Source: Streptomyces sp. TBY4
GTDB taxonomy: Bacteria; Actinomycetota; Actinomycetes; Streptomycetales; Streptomycetaceae
Direction of reading: 5' to 3'
Length of the DNA: 64,000 nucleotides
Assembly: GCF_024213195.1 (NCBI RefSeq)
Contig: NZ_JANAVF010000007.1
Coordinates: 62,001 to 126,000, forward strand
In this document: positions 1 through 8,086 of the stretch, piece by piece
How the letters are laid out: each line of letters begins with the position of its first letter
Numbering within the stretch: position 1 is the stretch's first letter
The notes under the pieces: model-generated
Told to the model about the DNA's origin: nothing
The model's input: only the letters and a program-made list of their open reading frames with translations
The model's database searches: none
Position numbers and translations under genes: made by a program

Positions 1-684
1 CGCCGCGCCCGCGAAGCCGTCCGCGACGTGGAACTCCCCTCCGCGCTCTCGGCGAGCCAACTGCTCCGCCTCGCCTCCGACGAGCAGGGCTTCGTACGCG
101 ACCTCGCCCGCCCCATGCCCAAGCCCCCGCAGCCCGCCGCCCGCCAGGGCACCCGGTTCCACGCCTGGGTGGAGTCCCGGTTCGAGGAGCTCCCGCTGCC
201 CCACCTCGACGTCCTCGACCCCCTCACGGACCTCCCCGGAGCCCAGCCCCCGGGAGGCGACGGTTCCGACCAGGACATCGCCGACGAGGCCGACCTCGAC
301 TCCCTCAAGGCCGCCTTCGAGCGGAGCCCGTACGCGGACCGGACCCCATACCGCATGGAGGTACCGGTCCAGCTCACCCTCGCCGGCCGGGTGATCCGCG
401 GCCGGATCGACGCCGTCTACCGCAACCCCGGAGAAGGCGGCGGCTACGAGATCGTCGACTGGAAGACGGGCCGCACCACCGAGGCCGACCCCCTCCAGCT
501 GGCCGTCTACCGCCTGGCCTGGGCGGAGGCCACGAACACCCCCCTCGACCAGGTCACGGCAGTGTTCCTGCACGTCCGCAGCGGCCGCGTCATCCGCCCC
601 CGCAACCTCCCCGACCGCGCTCGTCTTGAGCGGATCCTCCAAGGCAAATCGGACACGGAAAGTGACCGCCGAACGGACGGCTAG
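1..684 (+). CDS. ATP-dependent helicase-nuclease, C-terminal part (AdnA/AdnB-like), partial
   Basis: The reading frame is open from base 1 to the TAG at 682-684, so this is the 3' end of a larger gene. The visible part carries the PD-(D/E)XK nuclease signature of RecB/AddB/AdnAB enzymes: an HAWVE helix near the start, then GRIDAVYR, EIVDWKTG and the QLAVYRLAW motif. Actinobacterial AdnA and AdnB are UvrD-like motor proteins fused to such a nuclease and resect double-strand breaks. Being followed by nudC, mrx1 and uvrD2 matches the mycobacterial position of adnA. Which of the two subunits this is cannot be settled because the motor domain lies outside the window. Confidence 0.8.
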   Translation, partial: RRAREAVRDVELPSALSASQLLRLASDEQGFVRDLARPMPKPPQPAARQGTRFHAWVESRFEELPLPHLDVLDPLTDLPGAQPPGGDGSDQDIADEADLDSLKAAFERSPYADRTPYRMEVPVQLTLAGRVIRGRIDAVYRNPGEGGGYEIVDWKTGRTTEADPLQLAVYRLAWAEATNTPLDQVTAVFLHVRSGRVIRPRNLPDRARLERILQGKSDTESDRRTDG

Positions 685-694
685 GCTCGTGGTC

Positions 695-2104
695 ATGAGC
701 GACACCCCGGCGGACAGCGTCGTCCGCACGTACATCGACACGCACCGCGCGGCCTTCCTCGACGACCTCGCCGAATGGCTCCGCATCCCCTCCGTCTCGG
801 CCCAGCCCGAGCACGCGCAGGACGTGCGGCGCAGCGCCGACTGGCTGGCCGCGAAGCTCAAGGAGACCGGCTTCCCGGTCTCCGAGGTCTGGCCGACGGC
901 CGGCGCCCCCGCGGTCTTCGCCGAATGGCCGAGCGAGGACCCCGCCGCCCCCACCGTCCTCGTCTACGGGCACCACGACGTGCAGCCCGCCGCCCTCGCC
1001 GACGGCTGGCACACCGAACCGTTCGAGCCGGTGATCAAGGACGGCCGGATGTACGGGCGCGGCGCGGCCGACGACAAGGGGCAGGTCTTCTTCCACACCC
1101 TCGGCGTCCGGGCCCACCTCGCCGAGACCGGCGCGTCCGCCCCCGCCGTGCACCTCAAGCTGCTGATCGAGGGCGAGGAGGAGTCCGGCTCCCCGCACTT
1201 CCGCGCCCTCGTGGAGCGCGAGGCGGCCCGCCTCGCCGCCGATGTCGTGATCGTCTCCGACACCGGCATGTGGTCCGAGACCACCCCGACCGTCTGCACC
1301 GGCATGCGCGGCGTCGCCGACTGCGAGATCGACCTGTTCGGCCCCGACCAGGACATCCACTCGGGTGCCTTCGGCGGCGCCGTGCCGAATCCGGCCACCG
1401 TCGCGGCCCGCCTCGTGGCGGCCCTGCACGACGCGGACGAGCGGGTCACGATCCCCGGCTTCTACGACAACATCGCCGAGCTCACGGACGCGGAGCGCGC
1501 GCTGATCGCCGAGCTCCCCTTCGACGAGGCCGAGTGGCTCCGTACGGCCAAGTCGTACGCGGCCTCGGGCGAGGCGGGCTACTCCACCCTGGAGCGCGTC
1601 TGGGCCCGCCCGACGGCCGAGGTCAACGGCATCGGCGGCGGCTACCAGGGGCCCGGCGGCAAGACCATCGTGCCCGCTTCGGCGCACCTGAAGCTGTCGT
1701 TCCGGCTGGTCTCCGGGCAGGACCCGTACGCGGTCGAGACGGCCGTCACGGCCTGGGTCGCGGAGCGCGTCCCGGCCGGAATCCGGCACTCCATCACCTT
1801 CGGCGCCCCGACCCGACCGTGCCTGACCCCGCTGGACCACCCGGCGCTGCAGTCGGTGGTCCGGGCCATGGGCAGGGCCTTCGGCGAGAAGGTTCGCTTC
1901 ACCCGCGAGGGCGGCTCGGGGCCGGCGGCCGACCTCCAGGACGTGCTGAACGCCCCCGTCCTCTTCCTCGGCATCTCCGTGCCCTCCGACGGCTGGCACT
2001 CGCCGAACGAGAAGGTCGAGCTCGACCTGCTCACCAAGGGGGTGGAGACCGCCGCCTACCTCTGGGGCGACCTGGCCGCCCACTGGAAGCCGGCGTCCGC
2101 TTGA
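695..2104 (+). CDS. M20 family dipeptidase/metallopeptidase
   Basis: A 469-residue M20 zinc peptidase. Metal-site motifs appear in order: VLVYGHHDVQP (His, bridging-Asp region), GRGAADDKGQ (Asp), IEGEEESGSP (catalytic Glu pair), VVIVSDTGMW and, near the end, GWHSPNEK (His ligand). The dimerisation (lid) domain lies between about residues 210 and 340. The family cleaves dipeptides or N-acylated amino acids in the cytoplasm; the substrate cannot be read from sequence. The ATG at 695 is preferred over an upstream in-frame start because the protein then begins MSDTPADSV. It starts 10 bases after the helicase stop, so the two may be cotranscribed. Confidence 0.9.
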   Translation: MSDTPADSVVRTYIDTHRAAFLDDLAEWLRIPSVSAQPEHAQDVRRSADWLAAKLKETGFPVSEVWPTAGAPAVFAEWPSEDPAAPTVLVYGHHDVQPAALADGWHTEPFEPVIKDGRMYGRGAADDKGQVFFHTLGVRAHLAETGASAPAVHLKLLIEGEEESGSPHFRALVEREAARLAADVVIVSDTGMWSETTPTVCTGMRGVADCEIDLFGPDQDIHSGAFGGAVPNPATVAARLVAALHDADERVTIPGFYDNIAELTDAERALIAELPFDEAEWLRTAKSYAASGEAGYSTLERVWARPTAEVNGIGGGYQGPGGKTIVPASAHLKLSFRLVSGQDPYAVETAVTAWVAERVPAGIRHSITFGAPTRPCLTPLDHPALQSVVRAMGRAFGEKVRFTREGGSGPAADLQDVLNAPVLFLGISVPSDGWHSPNEKVELDLLTKGVETAAYLWGDLAAHWKPASA

Positions 2105-2206
2105 CGAAGCCACCGCACCGGCACCCGCCGTCGCACCTGCCACCGCACACCCGTCCGTCCTGCTGAGCCTGCCTGTGTCCCACCACCGGGGGAGTTGGAA
2201 GTACCT

Positions 2207-3148
2207 GTGAGCACCCGTACCGAGTCCGAGCGTCCGATCTCGCTGGCCGCGCCCAGCGGCATCGACCGTGCCGCGCACCACCGCCTCGACGAGGCCTGGC
2301 TCGCCGCGGCCTGGAGCCACCCCAGCACCCGTGTCTTCGTCGTCTCGGGCGGCCAGGTCCTGATCGACGACACCCCCGACGGCGGCACCGAGATCGTGAT
2401 GACCCCGGCCTTCGAGGCCCCGGTCACCGAGACCCACCGGTACTTCCTGGGGACCGACGAGGACGGCGTACGGTACTTCGCGCTGCAGAAGGACTCGCTG
2501 CCCGGCCGCATGGACCAGTCGGCCCGCCCGGCCGGCCTGCGCGAGGCCGGAATGCTGCTCTCCGCGCGGGACGCCGGGCTGATGGTGCACGCGGTGGCGC
2601 TGGAGAACTGGCAGCGGATGCACCGCTTCTGCTCCCGCTGCGGCGAGCGCACGGTGGTGGCCGCGGCCGGGCACATCCGCCGCTGCCCGGGCTGCGGGGC
2701 CGAGCACTACCCGCGCACCGACCCGGCCGTGATCATGCTGGTCACGGACGACCAGGACCGCGCGCTGCTGGGCCGCCAGGTGCACTGGCCGGAGGGCCGC
2801 TTCTCCACCCTCGCGGGGTTCGTCGAGCCCGGCGAGTCGATCGAGCAGTCGGTCATCCGCGAGGTCTGGGAGGAGGCGGGCGTCCGGGTCGGCGAGGTCG
2901 ACTACGTCGCCAGCCAGCCGTGGCCGTTCCCGTACAGCCTGATGCTGGGCTTCACGGCGCGCGCCACCACCTCGGAGATCACCGTGGACGGGGACGAGAT
3001 CCAGGAGGCCCGCTGGTTCTCCCGCGACGACCTGCGCACGGCGATCGAGGCCGGCGAGGTCCTCCCGCCGGCGGGCATCTCCATCGCGGCCCGCCTGGTC
3101 GAGCTCTGGTACGGCAAGCCCCTCCCGAAGCCGGTTGCGACGGCCTGA
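2207..3148 (+). CDS. nudC: NAD(+)/NADH diphosphatase NudC
   Basis: NUDIX hydrolase of the NudC type, which splits NADH to NMNH and AMP and can remove NAD caps from RNA. The order is an N-terminal domain, a four-cysteine zinc ribbon (CSRCG and CPGCG), then the Nudix box GFVEPGESIEQSV followed by REVWEEAG, and the diagnostic SQPWPFPYS motif that separates NADH pyrophosphatases from other NUDIX enzymes. The GTG at 2207 gives MSTRTESERP; a TTG at 2195 in frame is an alternative, and the GGGGGAG ribosome site at 2188-2194 lies upstream of GTG. Mycobacteria have nudC in the same place next to mrx1-uvrD2. It ends at a bidirectional terminator. Confidence 0.93.
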   Translation: MSTRTESERPISLAAPSGIDRAAHHRLDEAWLAAAWSHPSTRVFVVSGGQVLIDDTPDGGTEIVMTPAFEAPVTETHRYFLGTDEDGVRYFALQKDSLPGRMDQSARPAGLREAGMLLSARDAGLMVHAVALENWQRMHRFCSRCGERTVVAAAGHIRRCPGCGAEHYPRTDPAVIMLVTDDQDRALLGRQVHWPEGRFSTLAGFVEPGESIEQSVIREVWEEAGVRVGEVDYVASQPWPFPYSLMLGFTARATTSEITVDGDEIQEARWFSRDDLRTAIEAGEVLPPAGISIAARLVELWYGKPLPKPVATA

Positions 3149-3158
3149 CGGACTCCGC

Positions 3159-3198
3159 ACGTACGAAGGCCCCCGCCGCGGCGGGGGCCTTCGTACGT
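3159..3198. terminator. Bidirectional terminator between nudC and the DUF4328 gene
   Basis: A perfect 20-bp inverted repeat with essentially no loop (arms 3159-3178 and 3179-3198) between convergent genes. Its GC core GGCCCCCGCC is flanked by ACGTACGAA. There is no T tract, which is usual for Streptomyces terminators. Confidence 0.8.
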
Positions 3199-3204
3199 CC
3201 GGCG

Positions 3205-3804
3205 TCAGGTCATGTTGAGGTACGGCAGCGGGCCGGCCGGCTGCGCGGCGGTCACCCGGCGGATGACGGCGAGCGCGAGCAGCGCGCAGAGGATGTTGAG
3301 GCTCTGGTCGACCGGGTTGCGGTAGTCCGTCTGGTCGAGGACCAGCAGGTGGAAGGCGACCGAGAGCGGGCCGTCGAGGAGCCACACGCACCACCAGGCG
3401 TTGATCAGCCAGGCGTCGCGGGGCGGGCCGCCGGCCCGGTGGATGTCGAGGGCGATGCGGCGCGGTACCCACCACATGGCGAGCGGGATGATCCACGCGC
3501 CGAGGGCGAAGCCCGGGGCGTACCGGTGGCTGCCCGGGGCGATGACCTCGGCGTTGAGGCGGACCCGGCGGAACCAGACGAGGAACGAGATCCAGCACGC
3601 CACCTGGAGCAGGCCCGGGACCGGGGCCATCTCCTCGGAGAGCCAGGGCGAGTCCTTGCCGCCGGTCGCGATGACGTAGACGTCGGTCAGGCCCGAGGCG
3701 GCGATCAGCGACTGGGCGACGAGCGCCGGCCCGGCCGGGTCGCGGAACAGGTGCCGGGGCCCGCGCAGGGCGGCTTCCCCCACGGGCACGTTGTACTGGC
3801 TCAA
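3205..3804 (-). CDS. DUF4328 domain membrane protein
   Basis: A 199-residue protein with about four hydrophobic segments and the DUF4328 signature: FLVWFRRVRLNAE, then HRYAPGFALGAWIIP and MWWVPRRIALDI. The function of the family is unknown; members are actinobacterial membrane proteins. The start codon is TTG at 3804-3802, which overlaps the TGA stop of the upstream aldo/keto reductase (TTGA), implying translational coupling. The protein lacks the long N-terminal cytoplasmic extension found in some relatives. Confidence 0.8.
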   Translation of the reverse strand: MSQYNVPVGEAALRGPRHLFRDPAGPALVAQSLIAASGLTDVYVIATGGKDSPWLSEEMAPVPGLLQVACWISFLVWFRRVRLNAEVIAPGSHRYAPGFALGAWIIPLAMWWVPRRIALDIHRAGGPPRDAWLINAWWCVWLLDGPLSVAFHLLVLDQTDYRNPVDQSLNILCALLALAVIRRVTAAQPAGPLPYLNMT

Positions 3805-4640
3805 TCCTGCTCCCCCAGCCGGTCGAGGCGGGCCCGCTGCTGCTCGGTCAGCCGGAGGGCTTCGGCGGCGAGGTTCTCCTCCAGGTGGGCGATCCGGGCC
3901 GTACCCGGGATCGGGACGATCACCGGCGAGTGGCCCAGCAGCCAGGCGAGCGCGACCTGCGTGGGCGTGGCTCCGGCCTCGGCCGCCACGGCGGCGACCT
4001 CGGCGGTGGCCCCGGACTTTCCCCAGGCGACGGTGGCCCAGGGCAGGAAGGCGATACCCGCCGCCTCACAGGCCGCGAGCACCGGCTCGTGCGCGCGGTC
4101 GAGCAGGTTGTAGCGGTTCTGCACGCTCGCGATGCCGACGATCTCCCGGGCCGCGGCGAGCTCGCCGACGGTGACCTCCGACAGCCCGATCCGGCCGATC
4201 TTGCCCTCGTCGCGCAGCTCCCGCAGTGCGCCGATCTGGTCGGCGAGGGGGACCGCCGGGTCGAGGCGGTGCAGCTGGAGCAGCTCGATCCGCTCGACGC
4301 GCAGCCGCCGCAGTGCCCGCTCGACCTGTTCGCGCAGCGCGGCGGGCCGCGCGTCCTGCGTCCACTCGCCCGCCGGGACCGTACGGCCGATCCCGACCTT
4401 GGTGGTCACGTGGACCCCGTCCGGATAGGGGTGCAGGGCCTCGGCCAGCAGCTCCTCGTTGGCGCCCCAGCCGTACATGTAGGCGGTGTCGATCAGCGTG
4501 ACGCCCAGCTCGACGGCCCGCCGGGCCACCGCGAGGGAGCCCTCACGCTCCGGGCCCGGTTCCGTGGGCAGGCGCATGGCCCCGAAACCGAGCCTGCGCA
4601 CTTCCAGATCCCCGCCGATGCGAAACACGGTCGCAGTCAC
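3801..4640 (-). CDS. Aldo/keto reductase
   Basis: A (beta/alpha)8 NADPH-dependent oxidoreductase of 279 residues. The catalytic tetrad is visible: Asp and Tyr in LIDTAYMYGWGANEELL, Lys in VHVTTKVGIG and His in ELLQLHRLDP. A C-terminal segment PIPGTARIAHLEEN forms the cofactor phosphate-binding site. The likely start is GTG at 4640, preceded by GGGAGG on the minus strand with good spacing; an upstream ATG at 4664 has no ribosome site. The substrate is unknown. It is coupled by overlap to the DUF4328 gene downstream. Confidence 0.9.
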   Translation of the reverse strand: MTATVFRIGGDLEVRRLGFGAMRLPTEPGPEREGSLAVARRAVELGVTLIDTAYMYGWGANEELLAEALHPYPDGVHVTTKVGIGRTVPAGEWTQDARPAALREQVERALRRLRVERIELLQLHRLDPAVPLADQIGALRELRDEGKIGRIGLSEVTVGELAAAREIVGIASVQNRYNLLDRAHEPVLAACEAAGIAFLPWATVAWGKSGATAEVAAVAAEAGATPTQVALAWLLGHSPVIVPIPGTARIAHLEENLAAEALRLTEQQRARLDRLGEQD

Positions 4641-4749
4641 GTGCTTTCCCTCCCCCTGGAGCAAGCTCGATCAACTCGATCAAAGAGTCACGCTAACAGC
4701 CCAGTTGGCCGGTTCCGCACAGCCGGTCGGCCGGTTCCGCAAAGGCAGA

Positions 4750-4771
4750 AGCCCCCGCCGGGGCGGGGGCT
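4750..4771 (-). terminator. Terminator downstream of mrx1
   Basis: Inverted repeat AGCCCCCGCC / GGCGGGGGCT just beyond the mrx1 stop codon on the minus strand. The stem is 10 bp with a very short loop. Confidence 0.65.
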
Positions 4772-4795
4772 CATCCCTGGGTGGCGCTCAGCACA

Positions 4796-5056
4796 TCAGA
4801 CGGCGAGGGCCTGCTTGACCTGGGCCAGGCTCGGGTTCGTCATGACCGACTCGCTGCCGGCGGAGGAGGTCACGAGGACGGTGGGAACCGTCTGGTTGCC
4901 GCCGTTCGCCTTCTCCACGAACGCCGCGGACTCGGGGTCGAGCTCGATGTTGATCTCGGTGTAGGCGATGCCCTCCCGGTCCAGCTGCTTCTTCAGCCGG
5001 TTGCAGTAGCCGCACCAGGTCGTGCTGTACATCGTGACGGTGCCCGTGTCCTGCAT
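4796..5056 (-). CDS. mrx1: Mycoredoxin (Mrx1-type glutaredoxin)
   Basis: An 86-residue thioredoxin-fold protein with the CGYC active site (TTWCGYCNRLKK) and the cis-Pro loop TVPTVLV. Mycoredoxin reduces mycothiol-mixed disulfides in actinobacteria, which use mycothiol in place of glutathione. The CGYC motif and the divergent position beside uvrD2 match Mrx1 of M. tuberculosis. The ATG at 5056 has GAGGAGAG upstream. A perfect sigma-R-type promoter (GGAAT-N18-GTT) lies 55-80 bases upstream, so thiol oxidation is expected to induce it. Confidence 0.93.
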   Translation of the reverse strand: MQDTGTVTMYSTTWCGYCNRLKKQLDREGIAYTEINIELDPESAAFVEKANGGNQTVPTVLVTSSAGSESVMTNPSLAQVKQALAV

Positions 5057-5110
5057 GCTGTGCTCTCCTCTGTGATGGCTCGTTGGTCCGAGTAGTGGTC
5101 CGAGTACTCG

Positions 5111-5136
5111 AACGTACGGGACCCCGCTGCCATTCC
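5111..5136 (-). promoter_or_regulatory. Sigma-R-type promoter of mrx1
   Basis: Read on the minus strand: GGAAT (5136-5132), an 18-base spacer and GTT (5113-5111), with GGG preceding. This is an exact match to the consensus described for Streptomyces sigma-R promoters, and it lies upstream of a mycothiol-linked gene. The direct repeat GGTCCGAGTA at 5085-5094 and 5097-5106 lies between it and the start codon. Confidence 0.8.
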
Positions 5137-5235
5137 CCGGCCCCGCATTGCGCGCACGTCAGGTCGGTACGACAAGCGGGGCGGGCCTGTGGACAAGTTT
5201 CCCGGCCTCCCCACGGGACCTGGCAGCATGGCGGG

Positions 5236-7401
5236 GTGACATCAGCAACGCACTCCTCATCCTTCACGGCCGGCGCCGACTCGGCCGACGCGGTGCTCCT
5301 GGGCCTGGACCCGGAGCAGCGCGAGGTCGCGACGACCCTGCGGGGGCCGGTGTGCGTGCTCGCGGGCGCCGGCACGGGCAAGACCCGGGCGATCACCCAC
5401 CGCATCGCCTACGGGGTCCGCTCCGGCCAGCTGATGCCGGCGAGCGTGCTGGCCGTCACCTTCACCAACCGTGCCGCGGGCGAGATGCGCGGCCGCCTGC
5501 GGGAGCTGGGCGCGGGCGGGGTGCAGGCGCGGACCTTCCACTCCGCCGCCCTGCGCCAGCTCCAGTACTTCTGGCCGAAAGCGGTCGGCGGGGACGTGCC
5601 CCGGCTGCTGGAGCGCAAGATCCAGTTCGTCGCCGAGGCCGGCGCGCGATGCCGCATCCGCCTCGACCGGGGCGAGCTGCGCGACGTCACCGGCGAGATC
5701 GAATGGGCCAAGGTCATCCAGACCGTCCCCGCCGACTACCCCTCGGCGGCCCTCAAGGCCGGCCGCGAGGCCCCCCGGGACCTGGCCGAGATCGCCCAGA
5801 TCTACGGGACGTACGAGCAGCTCAAGCGCGACCGCGGCATGATCGACTTCGAGGACGTGCTGCTCCTCACGGTCGGCATCCTGCAGGATCGCCGCGACAT
5901 CGCCGAGCAGATCCGCACCCAGTACCAGCACTTCGTCGTCGACGAGTACCAGGACGTCAGCCCGCTCCAGCAGCGGCTGCTGGACCTCTGGCTCGGCGAG
6001 CGCGACTCCCTGTGCGTGGTCGGCGACGCCAGCCAGACGATCTACTCCTTCACCGGGGCCACCCCCGACCACCTGCTGAACTTCCGCACCAAGTACCCGC
6101 AGGCCACCCTGGTCAAGCTGGTCCGCGACTACCGCTCCACCCCCCAGGTGGTCCACCTCGCCAACGGGCTCCTCGCCCAGGCCAGGGGCCGCGCCGCCGA
6201 GCACCGCCTGGAGCTGGTCTCCCAGCGCGAGACCGGCCCCGACCCGGTCTACGCCGAGTACTCCGACGAGCCCGCCGAGGCCGAGGGCATCGCCCACCGG
6301 GTCCGGGACCTCGTCGCGGCCGGCGTCCCGGCCGGGGAGATCGCCGTGCTCTACCGCATCAACGCCCAGTCCGAGGTCTACGAGCAGGCCCTCGCCGACG
6401 CCGGAGTCCCGTACCAGCTGCGCGGAGCGGAGCGCTTCTTCGAGCGCGCCGAGGTCCAGAAGGCGATCCTCGCCCTGCGCGGAGCCGCCCGCTCCGGCGG
6501 CAACGACCGGCTGCTCGACGACGTCGTGGGGCTCGGGTCCCAGGTCCGGGCCGTGCTCAGCTCCACCGGCTGGACTAGCGAGCCGCCCGCCGGTTCCGGA
6601 GCCGTCCGCGACCAGTGGGAATCGCTGGCCGCGCTGGTCCGCCTCGCCGAGGACTTCGCCCGCGCCCGCCCGACCGCGACCCTGGCCGACCTGACGGCCG
6701 AGCTGGACGAGCGCAAGGCCGCCCAGCACGCCCCGACCGTCCAGGGCGTCACCCTCGCCTCGCTGCACGCGGCGAAGGGCCTGGAGTGGGACGCCGTGTT
6801 CCTCGTGGGCCTGACCGACGGCATGATCCCGATCACCTATGCGAAGACGGACGAGCAGATCGAGGAGGAGCGCCGGCTGCTCTACGTCGGCGTCACCCGG
6901 GCCCGGCACCACCTGACGCTCTCCTGGGCCCTCTCCCGGACTCCCGGCGGCCGGGGGTCCCGGCGCCCCAGCCGCTTCCTGAACGGCCTGAGGCCGGGCT
7001 CCCTGGCGCCGGGAAGCCGGCCCGGCGGTCCGGCCGATCCCGCGGCCCGCAAGCGGGGCCGCCGCGGCCCCGCCGTGTGCCGGGTCTGCCGCAAGACCCT
7101 GACCGACGCCGGCGAGCTGAAGCTGATGCGCTGCGAGGACTGCCCTTCGGACATGGACGAAGGGCTCTACGAGCGGCTGCGCGACTGGCGCGCCGTCCAG
7201 GCGAAGGAACAGGGCATGCCCGGCTACTGCGTCTTCACGGACAAGACGCTGATGGCCATCGCGGAGGCCTCCCCGTCGCAGGAGGGAGAGCTCTCGATGA
7301 TCTCCGGCGTGGGCGCCCGCAAGCTGGAACGGTACGGAGCTGACGTGCTGGCCATCTGTGCAGGTGAGGAGCCTGGGACGAAAGATCCTGACGACGCGTA
7401 G
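5236..7401 (+). CDS. uvrD2: ATP-dependent DNA helicase UvrD2
   Basis: Superfamily 1A helicase of 721 residues. Visible motifs are Walker A GAGTGKTRAITHRIA, Walker B VVDEYQDVSP, motif III GDASQTIYSFTGA, motif IV LVRDYRSTPQ, motif V TLASLHAAKGLEWD and motif VI LYVGVTRARHHLTL. After the motor comes a tetracysteine element (CRVCRKT and CEDCP, around residues 610-635) and a C-terminal HRDC domain ending in SGVGARKLERYG. This domain order defines actinobacterial UvrD2, a 3'-5' DNA unwinding enzyme. The GTG at 5236 (MTSATHSSS) is chosen because the 51 extra upstream codons carry no conserved features. It is divergent from mrx1, as in mycobacteria. Confidence 0.93.
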   Translation: MTSATHSSSFTAGADSADAVLLGLDPEQREVATTLRGPVCVLAGAGTGKTRAITHRIAYGVRSGQLMPASVLAVTFTNRAAGEMRGRLRELGAGGVQARTFHSAALRQLQYFWPKAVGGDVPRLLERKIQFVAEAGARCRIRLDRGELRDVTGEIEWAKVIQTVPADYPSAALKAGREAPRDLAEIAQIYGTYEQLKRDRGMIDFEDVLLLTVGILQDRRDIAEQIRTQYQHFVVDEYQDVSPLQQRLLDLWLGERDSLCVVGDASQTIYSFTGATPDHLLNFRTKYPQATLVKLVRDYRSTPQVVHLANGLLAQARGRAAEHRLELVSQRETGPDPVYAEYSDEPAEAEGIAHRVRDLVAAGVPAGEIAVLYRINAQSEVYEQALADAGVPYQLRGAERFFERAEVQKAILALRGAARSGGNDRLLDDVVGLGSQVRAVLSSTGWTSEPPAGSGAVRDQWESLAALVRLAEDFARARPTATLADLTAELDERKAAQHAPTVQGVTLASLHAAKGLEWDAVFLVGLTDGMIPITYAKTDEQIEEERRLLYVGVTRARHHLTLSWALSRTPGGRGSRRPSRFLNGLRPGSLAPGSRPGGPADPAARKRGRRGPAVCRVCRKTLTDAGELKLMRCEDCPSDMDEGLYERLRDWRAVQAKEQGMPGYCVFTDKTLMAIAEASPSQEGELSMISGVGARKLERYGADVLAICAGEEPGTKDPDDA

Positions 7402-7410
7402 AAACTCGTC

Positions 7411-7451
7411 GGAAAAATAGTTTGCACATGCCCAGCGAAGCCCCATAGGTT
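7411..7451 (+). promoter_or_regulatory. wblC promoter with AT-rich WblC/WhiB7 site next to -35
   Basis: A -35 TTGCAC at 7422-7427 and a -10 TAGGTT at 7446-7451 are separated by 18 bases. Directly upstream of the -35 is GGAAAAATAG (7411-7420), unusually AT-rich for this genome. WhiB7/WblC is known to contact region 4 of the primary sigma factor and an AT-rich patch immediately upstream of the -35 through its AT-hook, so this has the layout of the autoregulated promoter. It predicts a leader of about 630 bases before wblC. Confidence 0.7.
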
Positions 7452-7570
7452 CTTAGCAACGGAAACGGTGGCTTCTCCGAAGCCCCGGATCCGTGCTGTA
7501 CTTATCCGAATACGCATGGGATCAGGCCTCCGGGCTGAAGTCCCCGAGACGCCGAGAGGAGGCGAGACCA

Positions 7571-7918
7571 GTGACCAGCTTCATCACCACCACCAAAATG
7601 ACCGATCGCTCGGTTGCCGCTTCCTGCACGCTCGGCTCCTCCACGCTCCTTGCCCTCACGGGTACCGGTCTGCCGGTCACCGGTCTGTCCGCCATTTGCG
7701 CTGACAGTGCCGTCCGGCCCGCCGCGCCGAGCGCGCTGGCCGTCCGTGACCGCAATGAGCGACCGACCCAGGCACCGGTGGCAGTACTGGCAGCAGAAGC
7801 GCAGGCGCATGGCGCCTATGCCTTTGCGGCCGCAGCCGGTGCCGGATCCAAGAAGACGCAGCAGCACCACCTGATGTGGGCCTTCCGCGGGCTCGAACCC
7901 TGGAGTGATCCAGCCTGA
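7571..7918 (+). CDS. Leader ORF (uORF) upstream of wblC
   Basis: A 115-codon frame starting at GTG 7571 behind AGGAGG at about 7556-7561. The product, beginning MTSFITTTKMTDRS, is Ser/Thr/Ala-rich with no recognised domain. Its last codons lie over a segment (7883-7890, TTCCGCGG) complementary to the 5' arm of the terminator that follows, and its stop codon lies inside a small hairpin (7913-7932). Published work on whiB7/wblC describes uORF-dependent attenuation, so this frame is best read as the translated sensor rather than a structural gene. Whether the full 115-residue peptide matters is unknown. Confidence 0.65.
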   Translation: MTSFITTTKMTDRSVAASCTLGSSTLLALTGTGLPVTGLSAICADSAVRPAAPSALAVRDRNERPTQAPVAVLAAEAQAHGAYAFAAAAGAGSKKTQQHHLMWAFRGLEPWSDPA

Positions 7919-7932
7919 TCTGACGATCAGGC
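7883..7932 (+). promoter_or_regulatory. Putative antiterminator segment and stop-codon hairpin in the wblC leader
   Basis: TTCCGCGG at 7883-7890 can pair with CCGCGGAA at 7947-7954, which occupies most of the 5' arm of the intrinsic terminator; this would be the antiterminator. A second hairpin, GCCTGATC (7913-7920) with GATCAGGC (7925-7932) and a TGAC loop, spans the uORF stop at 7916-7918. A ribosome reaching the stop would cover the antiterminator strand and permit termination. Confidence 0.6.
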
Positions 7933-7943
7933 CGGCGCCTTCA

Positions 7944-7986
7944 GGGCCGCGGAACCCCACCCGGGATCCGCGGCCCTTCTGTTTGT
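7944..7986 (+). terminator. Intrinsic terminator (attenuator) upstream of wblC
   Basis: The 10-bp stem GGGCCGCGGA (7944-7953) / TCCGCGGCCC (7967-7976), extendable by CCC/GGG in the loop, is followed by TTCTGTTTGT (7977-7986). A U-rich tail is rare in this genome. It lies between the uORF stop and the wblC start, where it can only act on leader transcripts. Confidence 0.8.
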
Positions 7987-8086
7987 CCCCGGACAGGGGA
8001 CGACGGACCGAAGGGGCGAGGTACCCCAGCCGCCCCCGGCCGACCGGCCGGAACGACTAGACGAACAAGACGAGGAAGAAACCACC

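Noticed and set aside
590..3598. A 1002-codon minus-strand frame opposite the M20 and nudC genes
   Set aside because: Its product is a Gly/Arg/Val/Asp-rich shadow typical of antisense frames in very GC-rich DNA; both + strand genes have clear catalytic motifs.
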